Shown: in pieces, positions 14,420 to 23,853 of the stretch
Position numbering within the stretch: the stretch's first letter is position 1
How the letters are laid out: each line of letters begins with the position of its first letter
Assembly: GCA_944320765.1 (NCBI GenBank)
Contig: CALUIS010000013.1
Location: forward strand, 23,755-87,754
Origin: an uncultured Paraprevotella sp.
Lineage (GTDB): Bacteria; Bacteroidota; Bacteroidia; Bacteroidales; Bacteroidaceae
DNA length: 64,000 nt
Direction of reading: 5' to 3'
Position numbers and translations under genes: made by a program
Notes under the pieces: generated by a model
Seen by the model: the letters and a program-made list of their open reading frames with translations, nothing else
Database searches by the model: none
Told to the model about the DNA's origin: nothing

Positions 14420-16609
14420 ATGTCAGATTTGAGATTCAGAGTCGTGGAACAGGCGTTCCACGCGAAAGCCAAGGAAGTGGACGTGCCGAAGGAACGTCCG
14501 AGTGAATACTTCGGCAAGTATGTGTTCAACCGCGAGAAGATGTTCAAGTATCTTCCCAAAAAAGTGTACGACAAGCTCGTGGACGCGATGGACAACGGGG
14601 CGGCCCTGGACCGCAGCATCGCCGACGAGGTGGCCGCAGGCATGAAGCGCTGGGCCATGGAACTGGGGGTGACGCACTACACCCACTGGTTCCAGCCGCT
14701 CACCGAAGGCACGGCGGAGAAGCACGACGCGTTCGTGGAGCATGACGGCAAGGGCGGGATGCTGGAAGAGTTCTCGGGCAAGCTGCTCGTGCAGCAGGAG
14801 CCGGACGCCTCCTCCTTCCCCAACGGCGGCATCCGCAACACGTTCGAGGCCCGCGGCTACAGTGCGTGGGACCCCTCCTCGCCCGTGTTCGTGGTGGATG
14901 ACACGCTTTGCATCCCCACCATCTTCATCGCCTACACCGGCGAGTCGCTCGACTACAAGGCACCCCTGCTGAAAGCCCTCAGCGCGGTGGACAAGGCCGC
15001 CACGGAGGTGTGCCGCTATTTCGACCCGGCAGTGAAGCGCGTGTATGCCTATCTGGGATGGGAGCAGGAATACTTCCTGGTGGACGAAGGCTTGTATGCC
15101 GCCCGCCCGGACCTGTTGCTCACGGGGCGCACCCTGATGGGGCATGAGGCCTCGAAGAACCAGCAGCTGGAGGACCACTATTTCGGGGCGATTCCCACCC
15201 GCGTGGCCGCTTTCATGAAGGACCTGGAAATCCAGGCTTTGGAACTGGGCATCCCGGTGAAGACGCGCCACAACGAGGTGGCCCCGAACCAGTTCGAGCT
15301 GGCGCCCATCTTCGAGGAGTGCAACCTGGCGGTGGACCACAACATGCTGATCATGTCCCTGATGCGCAAGGTGGCGCGGACGCACGGCTTCCGCGTGCTG
15401 CTCCACGAGAAGCCCTTCAAGGGCGTGAACGGCTCGGGCAAGCACAACAACTGGTCGCTCGGCACGGACACCGGCGTGCTGCTGATGGCACCGGGCAAGA
15501 CGGCGGAGGAGAACCTGCGCTTCATCACGTTCATCGTGAACACGCTGATGGCCGTCTACCGCCACAACGGGCTGCTGAAGGCTTCCATCATGAGCGCCAC
15601 CAACGCCCACCGGCTGGGGGCCAACGAGGCGCCTCCCGCCATCATCTCCTCGTTCCTGGGCGACCAGCTGAGCCGCGTGCTCGACCATCTGGAGGTCAGT
15701 CCGGAAGAAGACCTGGTGTCCTTGGGCGGCAAGCACGGCCTGAAGCTGGACATCCCGCAGATTCCTGAGCTGCTCATCGACAACACCGACCGCAACCGCA
15801 CGTCGCCTTTCGCCTTTACGGGCAACCGCTTCGAGTTCCGCGCCGTGGGGTCGGAGGCCAACTGCGCCAGCGCCATGATCGCGCTGAACGCCGCGCTGGC
15901 CGAGCAGTTGGCGGAGTTCAAGGCCGAGGTGGACGGCCTGATGGCAGCGGGCGAGGCCAAGGAGGCCGCCCTCATCCAGGTCATCCGCAAGTACATCAAG
16001 CTTTGCAAGCCCATCCGTTTCGACGGCAACGGCTACAGCGACGAGTGGAAGGCTGAGGCCGAGCGGCGCGGGCTGGACTGCGAGACCAGCTGCCCGGTGA
16101 TTTTCGACAACTACCTCAAGCCGGAGAGCGTCGCCATGTTCGAGAAGACGGGCGTGATGACGAAAGTGGAGCTGGAGGCCCGCAACGAAGTGAAGTGGGA
16201 GACCTACACCAAGAAGATACAAATCGAGGCCCGCGTGCTGGGCGACCTGGCCATGAACCACATCGTGCCGGTGGCCGTCGAGTACCAGAGCAAGCTGATT
16301 GACAATGTGTACAAGATGAAAGGGTTGTTCAGCGAGGAGGAGGCCGCCAGGTTGTCGGCCGAGAACCTGGCCATCATCCGCGAGATTGCCGAGCGCACGG
16401 CTTTCATCAAGGAGCATGTGGACGCGATGGTCAACGCCCGCAAGGTGGCCAACAAGATTGAAGGCGAAAGGGCGAAGGCCGTGGCCTACCACGACACCAT
16501 CGCCCCGATGCTGGAAGAGATCCGTTACCACATCGACAAGTTGGAACTGATTGTGGATGACACGATGTGGACTTTGCCTAAGTATCGTGAATTACTGTTT
16601 ATTCGTTAA
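14420..16609 (+). CDS. glnN: Glutamine synthetase type III
   Basis: 729 residues, the length of the large GSIII family rather than the roughly 470 of GSI. Type-III marks include 'FEARGYSAWDPSSPVFV', 'KTRHNEVAPNQFELAPIFEECN', 'LLHEKPFKGVNGSGKHNNWSL' (catalytic Glu and His region), and a long C-terminal helical segment. Makes glutamine from glutamate, ammonia and ATP in the cytoplasm. Follows amt by 57 bases, so uptake, sensing and assimilation are adjacent. The GSIII enzyme was first described in Bacteroides fragilis. A convergent hairpin follows the stop. Confidence 0.97.
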   Translation: MSDLRFRVVEQAFHAKAKEVDVPKERPSEYFGKYVFNREKMFKYLPKKVYDKLVDAMDNGAALDRSIADEVAAGMKRWAMELGVTHYTHWFQPLTEGTAEKHDAFVEHDGKGGMLEEFSGKLLVQQEPDASSFPNGGIRNTFEARGYSAWDPSSPVFVVDDTLCIPTIFIAYTGESLDYKAPLLKALSAVDKAATEVCRYFDPAVKRVYAYLGWEQEYFLVDEGLYAARPDLLLTGRTLMGHEASKNQQLEDHYFGAIPTRVAAFMKDLEIQALELGIPVKTRHNEVAPNQFELAPIFEECNLAVDHNMLIMSLMRKVARTHGFRVLLHEKPFKGVNGSGKHNNWSLGTDTGVLLMAPGKTAEENLRFITFIVNTLMAVYRHNGLLKASIMSATNAHRLGANEAPPAIISSFLGDQLSRVLDHLEVSPEEDLVSLGGKHGLKLDIPQIPELLIDNTDRNRTSPFAFTGNRFEFRAVGSEANCASAMIALNAALAEQLAEFKAEVDGLMAAGEAKEAALIQVIRKYIKLCKPIRFDGNGYSDEWKAEAERRGLDCETSCPVIFDNYLKPESVAMFEKTGVMTKVELEARNEVKWETYTKKIQIEARVLGDLAMNHIVPVAVEYQSKLIDNVYKMKGLFSEEEAARLSAENLAIIREIAERTAFIKEHVDAMVNARKVANKIEGERAKAVAYHDTIAPMLEEIRYHIDKLELIVDDTMWTLPKYRELLFIR

Positions 16610-16644
16610 CGGAAGGATTCTCTATTTGTTGGTTATTCAATGAA

Positions 16645-16676
16645 GAAGCCGGGACGCCGTGAGGCGTTCCGGCTTC
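16645..16676. terminator. Hairpin between convergent glnN and the 143-residue secreted protein
   Basis: Fourteen-pair stem GAAGCCGGGACGCC / GGCGTTCCGGCTTC with a GTGA loop, one G-T pair. It sits 35 bases after the glnN stop and 24 bases beyond the stop of the opposing gene. Neither side has a long T run, so termination strength is uncertain; it may serve both genes. Confidence 0.6.
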
Positions 16677-16700
16677 GCCGTGTGTGCGGGTTTCCTGGTT

Positions 16701-17132
16701 TTACCAGATGTCCCAGCCGCCGTCCTTGTTGCCGTCGGCCGTCGGCACGCAGTATGTGGCCGCTTTCCCGTTGGTGTTGAAGCCGTTGAACCACCAGATG
16801 ACATGGTCTGTGGATGCGATGCCCGTGGCCTCCACGAGGAACCAGTCCTGGGTGTTGTAGATGTGGTACTTGTCGTCGTTCTCCTTTTTCATCGCGAACG
16901 CGACGTTGTGCTTCCCCCCGTCGTTGGTCGTGCTGCCTTGGATGGTGAGAGTGTTGGCGGTTTCGTCATAGGAGAAGTTCGCTTGCGGCGCACGGGCGTC
17001 GTCGCAGGAGATGTAGTCCTCGCAGTTGAAGCGATAATGTTCTTGTGCCGCAATCTGGTTGGCGGCCAGTCCGAGCACGCTGAGCGTGAAATACCGGAGC
17101 AACCGGCGTGATGGATTTGCTGTTAGTTTCAT
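16701..17132 (-). CDS. Secreted 143-residue protein with DIW tail, paralog of a domain in its neighbour
   Basis: Signal peptide (cleavage near NQIAAQ), then one domain. It aligns by eye with residues about 818-925 of the upstream glycosidase: 'YDETANTLTIQG' with 'YDRVANTLKVYG', 'HNVAFAMKK' with 'NDIAVQISK', 'WFLVEATG' with 'YLLVRGTS', 'WWFNGFN' with 'WWLNGAN', and a terminal WDI. So it is a free-standing copy of that beta domain, which may bind a carbohydrate. It ends GNKDGGWDIW, nearly the same tail as the 58-residue peptide at 10823-10999. It lies 50 bases downstream of the glycosidase on the same strand and is probably co-expressed. Function unknown. Confidence 0.75.
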   Translation of the reverse strand: MKLTANPSRRLLRYFTLSVLGLAANQIAAQEHYRFNCEDYISCDDARAPQANFSYDETANTLTIQGSTTNDGGKHNVAFAMKKENDDKYHIYNTQDWFLVEATGIASTDHVIWWFNGFNTNGKAATYCVPTADGNKDGGWDIW

Positions 17133-17182
17133 GATGCTTTTGTTTATAGGTTAATTGTTAAAGTGTCTTGTGGGGTATCCGC

Positions 17183-20100
17183 CTATTTCCGGACGGTCTT
17201 CTTGCCGCCGATGATGTAGATGCCTTGCGGCAGGTCCTGCAGGTCCGAGGCGTCGCGTGCGCCGCTTTTCATCCTGACCCCTCCGAGGGTGTAGACATCG
17301 TGGGCCTGGCCGGCGGAAAGGACGGGGCGGATGCCTGTGGGCAGCGGGTCGAACGAGACGGCCACGCGGCTCACTTTTGCCAGGTCCTCTTCCGTGAGTT
17401 GGACGTAGAAGTTCAGCCCCTTGACCGGATCAGCTGCGGGATGGGCCTTGAACTCCCCGTCCTGATAGGTATAGGTGCCGGCCTCCACGGCCTTTTGGCA
17501 GAAGGTGCCTTGTACGGACACATTGCCGGTGGTGAGCGGGGCCGGTTCCTCCGTGGCGTAGGAGCGGACGGCGGACAGTTCCATGCGGTCCATGTCGCTG
17601 AGGCTTTCCACCAGATAGGGCTTGCCAGTCTCGATCAGGTCGGCGTCCTCAAAATACAGGGTCAGTGTGCCGTCCTCGGAGAACACCAGTCCGCTGTAGG
17701 CTTTGATGTCCGTGAAGTAGTCCGCGCATAAGCTGCGGCTCATCTGGAACGGGAAGCACAGGGGAGTCCATTCGCCAGCCTTGAAAGCTTTGTCGACAAG
17801 CGCGTTACGGAAGGTGCGGGTGGCCTGGAACTCCGTGGCGGTCTCGCTGAACCGGTTGGTTTTCATGGTCTCCGCCAGTTCCGGGTATTTGTCGAGGGCT
17901 TGTCCGAGGGAGTAGAAGCCGATGTCCGTCAGCACGGCGGAGCCGTCCGCCGCCGAGGAGGTGAGGCCGAAGAGCGTGCTGCACGCCTTGTCGTGGTTCG
18001 AGAGGCCGATGCTGTCGCCCTGCATGTAGTCGGTCAGCCCGCTTTGGGTGATGTCCCAGATGATGGTGGACGTTCCATTGTCGTCCGTGGTCTGGTAGGT
18101 GGGGGCCACTTGCGAGCCATGGTTGGCACCGTTCAGCCACCAGAGGTAGGAGAGTCCGCTGCCCGTCTTCAGGGAGGTGCCTCTGACGAGCAGGTATTTC
18201 TGGTCGCCCGTGACGTAGCACGAGTCGTTCTGGTATTTGCTGATTTGCACGGCGATGTCGTTGTTCCCGCCCTTGCCATACACCTTGAGGGTGTTGGCCA
18301 CGCGGTCGTATTCGATGCTGTTCACCCGTGCCGCGTCGCCTGACACCCAATGGGTGCAGACGAATTGGTAGGGCTGGGGAAAGCGGTAGTCTTTCAGCAG
18401 GCGGAGGTAATAGATGCCCGGCGTGGGCGTGCTTCCCGTGGCGGCGAACTTCACGGTGATTTCCTTCAGGACGTTGCCCTCGCTGTCTTTCAGCATCTCT
18501 TCGGGAATCAGGTATTCCATGTTGTAGAAGCCGGTGAAGTCTTTCTTCTCCAGTGTGATCCGCTTGAATTCCTTGTCATTGATATAGATGGTGCAGACCC
18601 GTCCGGCATCCGCGCTGTGATAACGGCACATCAGGGAGACGTTCTCGCTTACGCCTTGGGTGGAGAACACATAGCTGAACCATTTGCCCGACAAGGCGTC
18701 GATGTAGAACTCACCGGAGTAAGAGCCTTTCTCGAAGTCGCCTTGCAGCACGTGTCCGGCATCGCTCTGCTGCTCGCCGGTAGCGATGAAGTCCAGGGTG
18801 CGGTCCTGCAGGGCCTGGGTGGCCTGCTCTTCGGCGATGACCTCATCCTTGATGCCGTCCCATTCCGCTTCTGTCATCTGGTTCCAGTACATCATGTAGC
18901 GGCATTCGTGGATGGTGAAGAAGGGGCGCAGCACAAGGCCGGCGAAACGGTCGCTGTTGTAAAGGCCCGCCTTGATCTTGAAGTGCAGTTGGCTCTGGTC
19001 CACCATTTCCACGGAGTCCAGCACATCCTCGCGCTCGCCGATGAGCATGGGGGCGGAGGTCAGGCTCAGCTGTGCGCCGTTGGACGGGCAGTGGTCCATG
19101 CGGCCCTCGCCGGCGAACTGCCCGGTCAGGTTCTCCGTGCCGGTCTCCGCGCCCAGCAGGACGGGGCCGTAGCGGAAGGCCACATAGCTGTCGTAATTGG
19201 GGCAGGCCACGAGTTCCAACGCCATGGGGAAGTCCACTTCTATCTTGTCCCCGGCAGCCCACGTGCGGCTGATGCAGGCATAGCTTCCCGGTGTGGAGGC
19301 CACGTCCTGTGCCGTGCCGTTCACGGTGACTTTATAGCCCTCCTTGCACCACGAGGGATGGCGCACGGCCAGCACGTATTCGCCCGGCTGGTCCACGGTC
19401 AGCACGGTCTTCTCCCCATACGGGAATCCGGTTTCCTGGGTCAGGGCGAAATGCTCGTTCTTCAAGCTGCTGGCCATGAAGAGGTTGACGAAAAGCGTGT
19501 CGTTCTCCGGCGAGTGCGCGTAGACGAACTCGCCGTACTTGCTGTGGTTCTCCATGCCCGTGCCCACGCAGCACCACATGCCTTGGTTCACTTGCGAGTA
19601 CATGCGGTAGTGTTGCGGCCTCATGCTGGTGAAGTACACGTAGCCTCCGGTGTGCGGGTTCTGGGTGGAGAGGATATGGTTCAGCATGGCGTATTCATAG
19701 AAGTCGGCATACTTGGCGTCCTGGTCGTCCGCAAAGAGGTCTTCGGTCAGTTTCAACATGTTGTTCGTGTTGCAGCTTTCCGGGCCGTCGGGGTTGGTGA
19801 TGTATTCCGAGCTTCGCGAGGCGGGCAGGAAGTGTTCGCTGATGCTGTTGCCGCCGAGGGCCACGGTGCGGTGTTCCACCACCTCGGTCCAGAAGTTGTG
19901 GGCGGCGTTGCGGTAGTCGGCTGTCTCCTCGTCCTCCTGCGCGATGCGGGCGAATCCGATGTATTTGGGCACCTGGGTGTTGGCGTGCTTGTTGTCCAGG
20001 AACGTGGTGTTCACCGTCTGCATGTTGTCAATCATCGTCCGGTGGGAGAAACGCTTGGCTGCTTCCAGGTATTTCTCCTCGCCCGTCATCCGGTAGGCAT

Positions 20101-20827
20101 CGGCGTACATCTCGTTGACGCCTCCATGTTCCGTGTCCAGGATGCTCTGCAGGGTGGCGTCGTTGATGTTGGAGATGAGGTTGACGCCCCAGTCGCACAG
20201 CTTCAGGAAACAGGCTTTGGCTTTTTCGTTTCCGCCATAGACGTAAGCGTCGCGCAGCCCGGCGTAGACCTTGTGCATGACATAGAGGGGTACGTTGCCC
20301 CGGTTGTTGTTGTAAGCCGTCAGGTTGCCCCGGTAGATGCCTGTCCAGACGTTGTTGTCCGGCAGGCCGCCGATGTAGCCGTAGAGGCCGTCGGTGTTGT
20401 CGTCGAACACGCGCTGGCAAGAGTCCATCATGTCCACCATGTAGTCCATGCGTTCCTTCATCTTGGCCCGCGTGTCCTCATCCTTCGAGGCGGCGTAGGC
20501 CAAGGCCAGGGCGGAAAGATAATGGCCGCCCACGTGGCCGTCCAACCGGAAGTTGCCGGAACCCCAGTTCTGGAAGTTCGGATGCTGTCGCTCCCAGTCC
20601 GTGAAACCGGCCTGGCGGAAGAACGGCGTGAGCAGCCGGTCCACATCATACTCCAGAAGCGTTTGGTCGTTCAGTTCCATGGCTTGCTTGAAGACTCCGT
20701 CGCCGAGTGTGACCTCTTGCAGGTCGAAGAGCCGGGGGTAGAGTTTGCTTTGCGCTGCGGCCTCATGGTCCGGGGCGAGCAGCAGGCACGCTGAGAACAG
20801 CGCGATGTAGGTTTTTCTGTGTCTCAT
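17183..20827 (-). CDS. Secreted GH127/GH146-type Zn-cysteine glycosidase, multidomain (likely beta-L-arabinofuranosidase)
   Basis: 1214 residues from MRHRKT; a longer in-frame start at 20869 lacks a signal peptide at the right place. Signal peptide cut near EAAAQ. The (alpha/alpha)6 catalytic domain (about 30-600) carries the zinc-cysteine site of this superfamily: Glu350-x-Cys352 (GPESCNTNN) and Cys419-Cys420 (MWCCVGTG), the latter aligning with the nucleophile pair of HypBA1. Known members release beta-L-arabinofuranose from plant glycans. A beta-domain region follows, then at 818-925 a domain also found in the downstream small protein, then at about 985-1150 the PF...KPYLV module shared with two other proteins here, and a tail ending 'DLPQGIYIIGGKK'. 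Divergent from the sensor-regulator gene. Confidence 0.85.
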   Translation of the reverse strand: MRHRKTYIALFSACLLLAPDHEAAAQSKLYPRLFDLQEVTLGDGVFKQAMELNDQTLLEYDVDRLLTPFFRQAGFTDWERQHPNFQNWGSGNFRLDGHVGGHYLSALALAYAASKDEDTRAKMKERMDYMVDMMDSCQRVFDDNTDGLYGYIGGLPDNNVWTGIYRGNLTAYNNNRGNVPLYVMHKVYAGLRDAYVYGGNEKAKACFLKLCDWGVNLISNINDATLQSILDTEHGGVNEMYADAYRMTGEEKYLEAAKRFSHRTMIDNMQTVNTTFLDNKHANTQVPKYIGFARIAQEDEETADYRNAAHNFWTEVVEHRTVALGGNSISEHFLPASRSSEYITNPDGPESCNTNNMLKLTEDLFADDQDAKYADFYEYAMLNHILSTQNPHTGGYVYFTSMRPQHYRMYSQVNQGMWCCVGTGMENHSKYGEFVYAHSPENDTLFVNLFMASSLKNEHFALTQETGFPYGEKTVLTVDQPGEYVLAVRHPSWCKEGYKVTVNGTAQDVASTPGSYACISRTWAAGDKIEVDFPMALELVACPNYDSYVAFRYGPVLLGAETGTENLTGQFAGEGRMDHCPSNGAQLSLTSAPMLIGEREDVLDSVEMVDQSQLHFKIKAGLYNSDRFAGLVLRPFFTIHECRYMMYWNQMTEAEWDGIKDEVIAEEQATQALQDRTLDFIATGEQQSDAGHVLQGDFEKGSYSGEFYIDALSGKWFSYVFSTQGVSENVSLMCRYHSADAGRVCTIYINDKEFKRITLEKKDFTGFYNMEYLIPEEMLKDSEGNVLKEITVKFAATGSTPTPGIYYLRLLKDYRFPQPYQFVCTHWVSGDAARVNSIEYDRVANTLKVYGKGGNNDIAVQISKYQNDSCYVTGDQKYLLVRGTSLKTGSGLSYLWWLNGANHGSQVAPTYQTTDDNGTSTIIWDITQSGLTDYMQGDSIGLSNHDKACSTLFGLTSSAADGSAVLTDIGFYSLGQALDKYPELAETMKTNRFSETATEFQATRTFRNALVDKAFKAGEWTPLCFPFQMSRSLCADYFTDIKAYSGLVFSEDGTLTLYFEDADLIETGKPYLVESLSDMDRMELSAVRSYATEEPAPLTTGNVSVQGTFCQKAVEAGTYTYQDGEFKAHPAADPVKGLNFYVQLTEEDLAKVSRVAVSFDPLPTGIRPVLSAGQAHDVYTLGGVRMKSGARDASDLQDLPQGIYIIGGKKTVRK

Positions 20828-20873
20828 CCTTTGTGGTATTTTGTAAAATGTAAAGCCCGAAGAAGGCAACAGG

Positions 20874-20881
20874 CAAAAGTA
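20874..20881 (-). promoter_or_regulatory. -7 box (TACTTTTG) upstream of the GH127-type gene
   Basis: TAnnTTTG match on the minus strand 47 bases before the ATG. No convincing -33 box, as might be expected of an activator-dependent promoter. Confidence 0.4.
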
Positions 20882-21010
20882 AGGTGAATCGCGTCAATGA
20901 CAGGGGGCAATAGTGGGCAATTAGGGGCTTTTATTGTGTTTTGGCGGATTTGTCTCCCCTTTTTGACGCAAAATGTCCCCCTCCGTGGGCTTCCGCTCGT
21001 GCAAAATGTG

Positions 21011-21018
21011 TATTTTTG
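21011..21018 (+). promoter_or_regulatory. -7 box (TATTTTTG) upstream of the sensor-regulator gene
   Basis: TAnnTTTG match 19 bases before the ATG at 21037, which leaves a very short leader. No -33 box at the proper distance. Confidence 0.4.
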
Positions 21019-21036
21019 CGGAGAGAAAACACATGG

Positions 21037-23853
21037 ATGATGAAATGCTTTTTCCTGATACTGTCTTTTTGCCTGTGCGCGGTTTGTGGCCGGGCAGTGC
21101 CGGTGGAGATGACGGACATTCCCGCACTCCAACGGTTGCCGGTGAACGCCATCCACCGTATCTATCAGGACCGTGAGGGTTACATCTGGTATGGGACGGT
21201 GAACGGACTGTGCCGGGACGACGGTTACCAGGTCCAGGTGTTCCGTTCGGATTTCAACCGGCGCGGGCTGCTGGCCAACAACTTGGTGGAGTGCATCACG
21301 GAGGACGGGGACGGCTGCATCTGGTTCGGGACGGACAAGGGCGCTTACAGGATGAGCAAGCGGGACTACCGGGTCGAGCCGGTGAGGCATCCGCTGCTGG
21401 ACGGGCGGATGGTGCGCCAGATGTACCGGACGAAGGACGGGAGCGTGTGGATTTCCGTGTCGGGGTCCCTCCTGCGCTATCGTGACCACCGTCTGTTGAA
21501 GGTGTATCCCACACGGAATGACTCCGTGTCCACGTATGTCTATGGCTTTTGCGAAGGACGCGGTGGGGAAATCCTGCTGCTGTATTCCAACGGGCTGATT
21601 CACCGTCTGGACACCGTACAGGATGAGCCTGTGCCACTGCCGGACGGAAATCTCCGTCACAATTTCAGTGCCATCGTGCAGGATGCGGAACAGGACTATT
21701 ACTGGCTCGCCACGTGGGGTAGCGGGATTTACCGCTTTTCACCTTCGGCTCCTCCGGACTCCATGTTCGTGCGCCAGAATACGGAAGGAAGCGCGGTGGG
21801 CGACTCGCCCATATTATATATGGTAAGAGACGACCGGCACAAAAGGATATGGACGACGACCTTGGTCGGCCTGCAGGCCTACGACAGTGGGGACGGGAGA
21901 TTGCGTCCTTGCCGTGTGGAGACGGACCGCCCGCTGACGCACGTGATGCTGAACGACGTGATGCTGGACCGCCGCGGCGACTTGTGGGTGTCGGCCTTCG
22001 ACATGCCGAGTTTCATCCTGCATTCCGATGCGGACGCTCCCGAACGGCTTCCGTTGCCGGAGCTTCGGCCTGAGGGGCATTTCCAACCGGCGGTGATGGC
22101 TTTGCATGATGACGGCGACGGGACGTTTTGGATGTTTCTGGAGCGTACGGGCTTGTTCCTGTACGACCAAAAGACCGGGCGTACGTCCAGCCATTGGGAT
22201 TTTCCGTCCACTTCTTCTTTGCCGTTCAACTTGGTCAAGCAGATAACGGCCAGCCGTATGCCCCATGCCGTATGGGTCGTGCCGGATTTCTCCTTGAAGG
22301 CTTTCCGGCTGGTGCGTGAGGGAATGCGGATGCGCCTGTCGGATGTGGTGGACCTTAAAGCCGGCCATCCGGAACAGGGTTATATCACGTCCTTGTATGA
22401 AAGCGGGGACGGGAAGACGCTGTGGATGGGTACGGACCGGGGAGCGGTACGCTATGACCTGCGTGGCAAGAAGGTGGAACGATGTTATGAGATAGGCCAT
22501 GTGACCGCCTTCTCCCCGTCCGCAAGCGGCATATTGTGGGCGGCCACCAACAACAAGGGGCTGTATTCGCTCCGCCCGGAAGGCATCTGGTTTCGCTATC
22601 TGTTCCGGCAGGCTTTGTCGTCTTTGGCCTGTGCCGCCGACGGCACGTTGTGGATGGGGAGCGAGGAGGGCGACCTGCTCTCGTTCAATCCGGAGAACCG
22701 GACGGTGCGGAGCTATAACCGTACTTGCCGATTGGAAGGCGATATGGTGAACCGTGTGGTGACGGACGAGTTCGGGCATGTGTGGGTGGGGATGAACAAT
22801 ATGGTGATGGAGCTGAACCCCAAGAACGGTTCTTACCGCGAGTATCTCACCTCGGACGGTTCCATGGGGCTGTGGCGCGTCATTCCTACGGCCTTGTGCG
22901 TGGCCCATGACGGGCGTATCTGTTTCGGCGGCATATCCGGTATCTGCCGTTTCACCCCATCCAACGCGTTGGACCGTGCGGCGGAACCGGCGCGTGTGGC
23001 GGTGACGGACATCCGTGCGGACCGCCGTTCCCTGATTTTCGGGAACGAAGGGGAAGCCTGCCGTGTGGATTCCGTGGTCGATGTCCGGTCGGACGTGGCC
23101 CGTCTGGAAATCAGCTTTTCTTCCCTGCACCACCGTCTGGCCCATAAAATCCGGTATGCCTACCGGCTGGGAGGGATAGACGAGGCATGGCAATATACGG
23201 GCGAGGGACAGAACACGGCCGTCTACAGCCGTCTGCCCAAGGGGGAATACGCTTTTGAGGTGAAGGCGACGGATGAGAACGGGCAGTGGAGCCATGAGGT
23301 GACGAGGCTCAGGCTTCACCGGCTTCCGGCATGGTATGAGACTTTCTGGGCCTATGGGCTGTATGTCCTCATCGGCTTGGGCGGTATGGGCTGGGCCGCG
23401 TACGCCTACAGCCGGCGGCTGAAACGGAAGAACGAGGAGTTGTGGGCCGACAGCACCGAGCTGGTGAGGATGAGGGACTATCTGAACCAGACCTCGCATG
23501 GAGAAGACGAGACGGAAAAGCTCGACCGTCTTCTGACCGAAAAGGCGGTGAAGGTGGTGGAAGCGCATCTCCGGGAACCGGACTTCGACGTGCAGAAGCT
23601 GGCGGAGGGCATGAACATGTCCCGTTCCACCTTGTCGCGCAAGCTGAAGGCCGTCACCGGCGACACCCCCTTGGATTTCATCCGGCGCATCAAGATGAAG
23701 CACGCCTGCCGTATGCTGGAAGACCCGGGGCGCAACGTGTCCGAAGTGGCGGCCGACCTGGGATTCCAAAACCGCAAGTATTTCACCGCCTGCTTCAAGG
23801 AGCAGTTCGGCGTGACCCCGAGCGAGTACCAAAAGAACGCACGGTGTAGGTGA
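21037..23853 (+). CDS. Propeller sensor with Y_Y_Y domain and C-terminal AraC HTH, lacking a kinase
   Basis: 938 residues from the ATG at 21037. Signal peptide or first membrane segment at 5-20, then two-component-regulator propeller repeats to about 650 (DREGYIWYGTVNGL, GDGCIWFGTDKGAYR, GKTLWMGTDRGAVRYD, FGHVWVGMNN), a Y_Y_Y domain, and a membrane segment at about 770-792. After a short linker the AraC-type HTH domain is at 841-935 (DVQKLAEGMNMSRSTLSRKLKAV; ISE-like second helix-turn-helix before VTPSEYQ). The histidine kinase, ATPase and receiver domains of a full hybrid two-component system are absent. Likely senses a sugar in the periplasm and controls the divergent glycosidase gene. Its last 59 bases overlap the opposing gene. 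Confidence 0.88.
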   Translation: MMKCFFLILSFCLCAVCGRAVPVEMTDIPALQRLPVNAIHRIYQDREGYIWYGTVNGLCRDDGYQVQVFRSDFNRRGLLANNLVECITEDGDGCIWFGTDKGAYRMSKRDYRVEPVRHPLLDGRMVRQMYRTKDGSVWISVSGSLLRYRDHRLLKVYPTRNDSVSTYVYGFCEGRGGEILLLYSNGLIHRLDTVQDEPVPLPDGNLRHNFSAIVQDAEQDYYWLATWGSGIYRFSPSAPPDSMFVRQNTEGSAVGDSPILYMVRDDRHKRIWTTTLVGLQAYDSGDGRLRPCRVETDRPLTHVMLNDVMLDRRGDLWVSAFDMPSFILHSDADAPERLPLPELRPEGHFQPAVMALHDDGDGTFWMFLERTGLFLYDQKTGRTSSHWDFPSTSSLPFNLVKQITASRMPHAVWVVPDFSLKAFRLVREGMRMRLSDVVDLKAGHPEQGYITSLYESGDGKTLWMGTDRGAVRYDLRGKKVERCYEIGHVTAFSPSASGILWAATNNKGLYSLRPEGIWFRYLFRQALSSLACAADGTLWMGSEEGDLLSFNPENRTVRSYNRTCRLEGDMVNRVVTDEFGHVWVGMNNMVMELNPKNGSYREYLTSDGSMGLWRVIPTALCVAHDGRICFGGISGICRFTPSNALDRAAEPARVAVTDIRADRRSLIFGNEGEACRVDSVVDVRSDVARLEISFSSLHHRLAHKIRYAYRLGGIDEAWQYTGEGQNTAVYSRLPKGEYAFEVKATDENGQWSHEVTRLRLHRLPAWYETFWAYGLYVLIGLGGMGWAAYAYSRRLKRKNEELWADSTELVRMRDYLNQTSHGEDETEKLDRLLTEKAVKVVEAHLREPDFDVQKLAEGMNMSRSTLSRKLKAVTGDTPLDFIRRIKMKHACRMLEDPGRNVSEVAADLGFQNRKYFTACFKEQFGVTPSEYQKNARCR

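Noticed and set aside
14423..16531. A 702-codon open frame opposite glnN
   Set aside because: Shadow of a well-supported gene, with no recognisable protein motif and no promoter or ribosome site.
20828..20869. Longer start (14 extra codons) for the GH127-type protein
   Set aside because: It would place polar residues ahead of the signal peptide; the ATG at 20827 gives a normal signal sequence.
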